Below, piece after piece: positions 58,788 to 64,000 of a stretch of 64,000 nucleotides of DNA (within the stretch, counting starts at the first letter, position 1; each line of letters starts with the position of its first letter). The notes beneath the pieces are model-generated. The model was not told where the DNA came from, searched no databases, and was given only the letters and a program-made list of their open reading frames with translations. Both the position numbers and the translations under genes were made by a program. The stretch is taken from contig WIDE01000008.1 of assembly GCA_015039315.1 (NCBI GenBank), positions 424,721-488,720 on the forward strand. The letters are read 5' to 3'. Source of the DNA: Clavulina sp. PMI_390. Its lineage: Eukaryota > Basidiomycota > Agaricomycetes > Cantharellales > Hydnaceae.

Positions 58788-61700
58788 TCACCGTTGCTCA
58801 GCAGCGTCCATGACCAGCAAAACTTGGGAAGGTCGTACAAACAAGCCTCGACTTTCGAGCGAGCTCGTCTCGGAGACAGCGGGGCTGGCGCTCCTCAGGC
58901 GCTTCAGCCTCTCCTGCTCGACGAACAACGAGTCACCCTCGCGCTTCTTACGATTGCGCGAGCTCGCAAAGGAGCTCAAGCTCATTGCATCTGTGCCGGT
59001 GCGGATGCTTGAATTCTCACCACCAGAGGATGAGAGTAACGATGCACTGAGCACAGCATCCACTCTCCGCCGCCTTGCAGCTCGCTCCTCTGTATCACGT
59101 TCCATCAGAATGCCTGAACTAGCCAGGCTCGATGGACTCGGGTTACTTCCGGCGCCAACCTCAAAGTATCGGACCCCCTTGTGGCTGCCGTCGTTCCAGT
59201 CACGACCTTGCAGTCGCTCAGATGTCCAACCTTCCGAGAGAGGCACTTCGACCCCAATCCATGGTCCGTCCTCACCATCCACTTCACCAATGTAACGTGC
59301 AAATGCCTTGAAGCGCTTGCGTTTCGAGGAAATCATGCATGGGATGCCGACTTGCAAGGTGATACCACGAGCGCTCGCGGTTGGAAGGGAGGTGGATTGA
59401 GCTGGGGGAGTTGCGACTGCCGGGTTACTTGGTCGCGACTTCATCGCTGAACTGCTTGCCTTGGGAGTCGGCCCAGTGATGATATTTGTGTCCGCGTTTG
59501 CCAGTGCCACTCGTTTCAGAGGAGACCCAGGCCGTTCTTTCTCTGCTGGTGGAGTAGCAGCTTCATCAGAACCACTTGCCAACGAGCTACGAGGAGTGAA
59601 CAATTTGGACGCACGGGGTGTTGCGCTGCTGGCGGCAGACTTCGTGATAGTGTCCGACGATGCTGTCCTCTGTAATATAGGGACCATGCGGACAGTTGCC
59701 TGCGAGCCATCACTAGGATGCGAGGCATGATTGGAAGAGACGGGAGCGGCAACTTGAGGCTTGCTCTCTGGTGCTCTGTCAATTGACATGGCAGAGGCGG
59801 AGTCGTTGGACTCCTGCGGTTCTGCAGCTGTTTGTGATGGTTCTGATGGTACTGAGGCAGGCATTGGGGGTAGTGGAGGCGCTTCTTCCTTCTTTGGAGA
59901 CCTTTTTTGCTTCAACGACGGGGTGCTTGGCGTCTTCTTTGCTGGCGAAGGAGGTACCTTTGCTTTCGAAGCAGCATTGCTCCTTGTCGATGCGATTGAG
60001 ACAGGTCTCCCGCCAGGAAGGACGGAAATGGGCTTCGTCACCCCAGGTCGAGATGGTTTCGCTGCCGTAGAGGGACCAGCTTGGGCTGACACATTGGACC
60101 TCACAGATGTCGCGGAAGCCGCTGACGCTCTTCGATCTCGTTGAGCGGTTGGGACTTTCAAAGCACGACCAGTGCTGCTCGCAAAGCTGGTCGTGGATAC
60201 ATTTGATAGTGCAGATGTCGTTCGTGTTCGCGGAGACAAGGCGGCTGCCGTAGAGGGTGCGGTCTCGAACGCGCTCGACGACTCGCTGAGGGGGGAGCGG
60301 ACGGGGGATTTGGGAGAGCCTGTGGCTCGGGGAGGCGCGAGCTGCGCACGCCGTAACGTGGAGTTCGACGCATTTGATCGAACAGACGAAGCAGTTGAGC
60401 GCACAGAAGCAACAGAAGGAGCGATGGATCGAGGCCTCCCTGTTGCAGGGGCAGGATTGGTAGATGGGCCAGCAGCCTGTGATGTCCCGGGACCACTTGC
60501 TCTTGGTGGCCTCGTGACAATGGATGGGGCGACAGGGCGGCGACCGGTGGTGCTTACTGAAGATACAGATGGCGCGATGGAATTTCTACTCGAGGCGAGT
60601 GCCTCGGAGGGTATCACACCGTTGTCTGGCCTTGAAGTAGTACGATTCAGGACGCTGGTACGCAGCGAGGCTGGGACCATGGACTCATTATCTCGTGCAC
60701 GTAATGTCGAGGCAGAATCTGGTCGAGGGGCAGTGCTGCGCTTTGCGGTTGAGCCAGCTGCTGGAGCTGGGGAGAGGAGATCATCTACAGGCACTTCAAG
60801 TTCTATATGGAAGAAACATATTTATTAAGTGCTGAAGCTGAGAATGGAGTAAAGAAAACGCACCGTCGCTGATCTCTTTGAGCGACCAGTCTTCAAGAGG
60901 TTCAAAGCCATTTAAGTTCCGCACATTGAGCCAACGCTTCCGAAGCCATTTCAGGATATCCAATCTACATTGTTCTGTTGCTTTGCGGATGGGGGATATT
61001 GACGAGAGGACGGGTGCTGTCTCGCCGGTCGCGGGATTGGTCTGCGACCGGAGAAGGATCAAATTGACAACATGCTATTCGTCATATGGTTAGCAGGAGA
61101 GCCACCGAGTCAATGAGGATCACCTGTTCCATACCTGGTATACCATAGGAGCATTGCTGTCGGTCAAGCCCCTTTTGATGGAGCTCATAATCAATGCCAC
61201 CTGATCGGTATCATTGAAGCCAGCTCCATCATTCTCCAACAGTGCGAGCCACTCTTCTTGTTCTAGTGCCTCATCCAGATGTGCACAGAGAACCTCGTCG
61301 ATCTTATTCCGTGCCGCAAGCACCAGCTCACGTATTGACTCCGCCATAGGTTGCTCAAGCGTCCCCTTCTCAACTGACGTGGTCAGCTTTGTTAGTGCCG
61401 CCTGTGCTGCGAACAGCAATGGGAACACGTTTGGTGGCGTTGTGCGAGCCTGTACACCCCGCAGAGCATTCGTGCGGGCCTTGACCGGCAAGGCAGCGAA
61501 TTCGGGAGTCGCCCAACCCTCGCCGAACAGCCCTACAAGGGCGCGACGTGCTCCCCGTTCCAGAACGGGGTTCTTTACGTCATCGGCAAGGGCGAACTCG
61601 AGAATTCGCGGGGCACGGCGGACACAAGTCTTGCAGTGGCAGCCTCCAACCCCCCATCGACCCCCAGTCACGTCATTGTACTCTTCAAGAGTCAAATAGG

Positions 61701-62777
61701 CGTGATAGAAGCCATGCATCATCTCTTCAACTATCCGCGCTTCCATCTCAGCCTGAAGTTCATCCAGGGAAAGATAGATGGCAGACCGGTAGATTTGGAA
61801 TGCACTGTCGAGGTCGAAGGTTCGATTAGAGAAGAATAGCGTGCCAGAGTAGATGTATCCGAGGGTGAAATGCAGCGATGGTGGAGTGAAGGGGGGTGAT
61901 GGTAATGAGATGGTGATTGGGGAGCTGGGAGAAGTGGACGAGAGCGGGGCAAAGGAACCTGACAAGAAGAGGGAGCGGAAGTATGGTGACCGAGACGCGA
62001 GAATGAAGCGGTGGCTAGAAAAGACTGCCGTGGCAATCTCGCCATTCGGTGCGAAGGGGCCGGTGAGCTCAATCCGAACGTCCGAGTATAGACGTGATCT
62101 CCACATGAAGACCAAGTCCTTGCGGAGTTTGTCAATCCGATGGGCTTCAACATCTCCAGCAGTCTCTTCCTCTTCTTGGGAATCGAAGAGGAACTCGAAA
62201 GCGTCCCCGATGCCGGCTCCAGTGTAGAGATACTCCAACTGGTTGGCGAACAAAGCTGGCAATACATCCGTAGACAAACGCAACATGCCTAGAGTCCCAG
62301 ACGGGGTGGGCGACGCGCTGCCATCGCCGGTGGGAGAAATGACGGACCGTCCATCTTGGAGGGAGAGTGAAAAGGTTGACTGGGTGGGATTCTCGCCGGG
62401 AAGAGGAGATGCGCTGAATATCCTCGACGCGCCATTGGGCCGCACATCGAAATATTGGGCAAGGAACGATGGAGGTGCACGAGCATATACGATAGCTAAT
62501 GGGAGCGGAAAGGGGTGGTCACGAGACATTATCAGCTAGAGGGTCGGCGAAGCACGAAGCCCGATAGGGAAGGAAAAGTTGAGGACAGACCTTTGTGGCC
62601 CCAAACGTCCTCTTGTGTGTCGCTATCATAGTCAGATGTGAGATCCCAGACGACATCTGGAAAACGCTCCTTGGCATGATCAAAAAGCGACTTGAGATCA
62701 CGCTGCCAGGACTCGGTGGAGGCTGCGTTTGCCCGGGAGAGGGCGGACAAGGCAGGAACAGCAGCTGATACGGCCAT
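58788..62777 (-). CDS. BTB/POZ domain protein with C-terminal CAP-Gly domain
   Basis: One gene in five exons. Start 62,777 (MAVSAAVPALSALSRANAAS); exon 1 ends VWGHK and splices over 62,591 to about 62,500 to give KAIVYARAPPSFLAQYFDV. The BTB core is SDVRIELTGPFAPNG...FSSHRFILASRSPYFRSLF with IYSGTLFF. A Cys pair CHCKTC follows. The exon ending MVYQ joins HVVNLILLRSQTNP, then LRKRWLNVRNLNGFEPLEDW, then a long Ser/Ala/Pro/Arg-rich linker (about 450 residues). The CAP-Gly domain is near 59,390-59,150: VGIPCMISSKRKRFKAFARY, GPWIGVEV, GWNDGS-like DWNDGSHKGVRYF. Likely links microtubules (CAP-Gly, basic Ser-rich linker) to a BTB-mediated complex; this is inference from domains. Confidence 0.85.
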
Positions 62778-63232
62778 AGCAAGAAGCAGCTATGCTGGTG
62801 ATGCTATCGGAAACGGCCAGTTCTCGGCTAGAGCCAGCAAGGAGGAACCTGACGAGAGGTGACGTCCAAGTGCAATGAACACGAGGCTCAGAGTTGAGGG
62901 CCGGGCGCCAGGCGCAAGCGGTCTTTCCAGACTCGGTAAAGGCCGAAATCAGTAGCTGTGAGAATTTGAGTAGTTTTATGCGACACTTTTTCAGAAGATG
63001 AGAGGGATACTGGGAAAAGTAAGGAGATGGGGAAAGTTGGGCTGAATTGATACGGAAGATGCCAGGCGCATTCACGGTATCAACACATACATACAGACGC
63101 CAAATGGAAATAACGGGCCAGAGATAGTGATAGATGACAGGGTATGGTGGGTTTAAATAACGATCGATAGGTACAAAGCGCAGCTCGAAAGCAAAAGCAA
63201 AAGTCCATGAAGCAAAAGAACTGCGACAAAGT
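62778..63232. other. Intergenic region
   Basis: Promoter of the BTB/CAP-Gly gene and 3' flank of the kinase gene; nothing else seen. Confidence 0.4.
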
Positions 63233-64000
63233 TCAGCAGTCATCATCGGCTAGCATCGGAATTGGAGGGAGAGGGCGGGTACACTCTTCGTAAATCATAG
63301 CTGTCAATAAAGGATCAGTCCGCCACATATGTGGTGTATCAATTTTTTATAACACATACTCTTGAGTTGGTCCTTGGAGTGGGTTTGGCCCCGGTCGAAA
63401 TCGAAAAATCCTGGCGGAAGTGGATCTGCGACGGGCTCATCAAGGGGGTCATGGTACGGCTACGAATTTATCTATCAAACACCTTCTTTAGATGAGGATA
63501 TACGAGGACTTTTACCTTCAGGTAGGGATGAGACAAGGCTTGGTCAACAGTAATCCGACGTGTAGGGCTGAACGTCAGGCACCGTTCCATGAGATCCACA
63601 GCTAAAGGATCAGCTCCAGGGAACAACTGTGCAAACGGCACCCTTTTGCGGAAGGGAAGGGCTCTACAACCACAAATCAGAAGTGTAAAGAGGGACATAA
63701 GCAATCAATAAGCCACCTCACCTCAAGTAGTCCCTTGATCTTGGCGATTTGATAGCATAGAAATCCTCGATAGAAGGTGTACCTTATCTAAGGTGTTAAG
63801 GGTCACTTATTTAACGGTGAACGGGTTGAACACACCAAGGACATCCAGGATCAAAGAAATTTGGTGATGGTAATCCCGGCCAGGAAAGAATGGTTTCCCT
63901 ATAGTCGGCTTCGTCAGGACCTTCTAATCAGTTTCGACGCTTGATTTAGCGCACCGATAATCATCTCTGCAAGGATACATCCTGCGCTCCATACGTCGAT
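63233..64000 (-). CDS. Fus3/Kss1-type MAP kinase, C-terminal part, cut by window edge
   Basis: The 3' half of a MAP kinase of the pheromone/pathogenicity group; the 5' part lies beyond the window. Minus-strand exons give IDVWSAGCILAEMIIG, KPFFPGRDYHHQISLILDVL, GTPSIEDFYAIKSPRSRDYL, RALPFRKRVPF, LTFSPTRRITVDQALSHPYL (63,663-63,516), [20 protein letters not shown] (63,459-63,360) and TMIYEECTRPLPPIPMLADD (63,300-63,233). The YAIKSPRSRDY and RALPFRK segments are characteristic of the Fus3/Ubc3/Kpp2 group, not of Slt2 or Hog1. All junctions used are GT-AG. The tail after the docking groove residues (HDPLDEP) is longer than in yeast Fus3. Confidence 0.85.

Noticed and set aside
60172..60828. Plus-strand frame of 218 codons opposite the BTB/CAP-Gly gene
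   Set aside because: Antisense to the Ser/Ala-rich linker; no start context or domain.
61120..62529. Independent BTB gene starting MSRDHPF
   Set aside because: That ATG is inside an intron; splicing VWGHK to AIVYARAPP matches the expected domain run and shifts the start to 62,777.

Overview
This window is nuclear DNA of a filamentous basidiomycete. The evidence is many short GT-AG introns (mostly about 45-90 nt), conserved fungal gene families (Slt2-type and Fus3-type MAP kinases, a GH115 glucuronidase, proteinase K-like subtilisin, lactose-permease-type sugar transporters, ZRC1/COT1-type zinc transporters) and gene styles common in Agaricomycetes. A Rhizoctonia-like (Cantharellales) source is my best guess from the flavour of the hypothetical proteins; it is not proven here. 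All gene models were spliced by eye, so exon ends are best estimates unless a splice site is stated.

Layout. 0-1.5 kb: 5' part of an acyl-CoA synthetase (minus), cut by the window edge. 3.3-5.7 kb: cell-wall-integrity MAP kinase (plus). 6.3-7.7 kb: short-chain dehydrogenase (plus), flanked by a diverged intergenic repeat. 8.4-11.8 kb: MGRN1-like RING E3 ligase (plus). 12.4-14.5 kb: secretory single-pass membrane protein (plus), followed by a long pyrimidine-rich stretch. 16.4-17.7 kb: fungal hypothetical protein. 18.1-20.5 kb: 5'-truncated copy of a GH115 gene (minus). 20.9-29.2 kb: one very large minus-strand gene joining a disordered region, a ubiquitin-specific-protease domain, unknown domains and ten C2H2 zinc fingers. 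30.2-30.7 kb: small two-finger gene. 31.0-32.5 kb: F-box-like protein. 33.3-37.6 kb: complete GH115 gene. 38.5-40.3 kb: secreted subtilisin. 41.3-47.6 kb: tandem pair of sugar transporters. 48.4-53.1 kb: tandem pair of zinc transporters, with a 270-N assembly gap at 48,030. 53.6-54.0 kb: small CYSTM-like protein. 54.4-57.9 kb: large disordered protein. 58.8-62.8 kb: BTB/POZ plus CAP-Gly protein. 63.2-64 kb: 3' part of a Fus3/Kss1-type MAP kinase.

Three recent local duplications shape the right half: GH115 (one copy truncated, the copies now about 15 kb apart), sugar transporter (unit about 3.7 kb including promoter) and zinc transporter (unit about 2.8 kb including upstream DNA). The GH115 enzyme, secreted protease and sugar transporters would fit plant-polymer degradation and uptake. 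The most unusual item is the USP-zinc-finger gene: every splice junction I checked through it keeps the frame, and each of fingers 2-10 sits on its own exon bounded by phase-1 introns.
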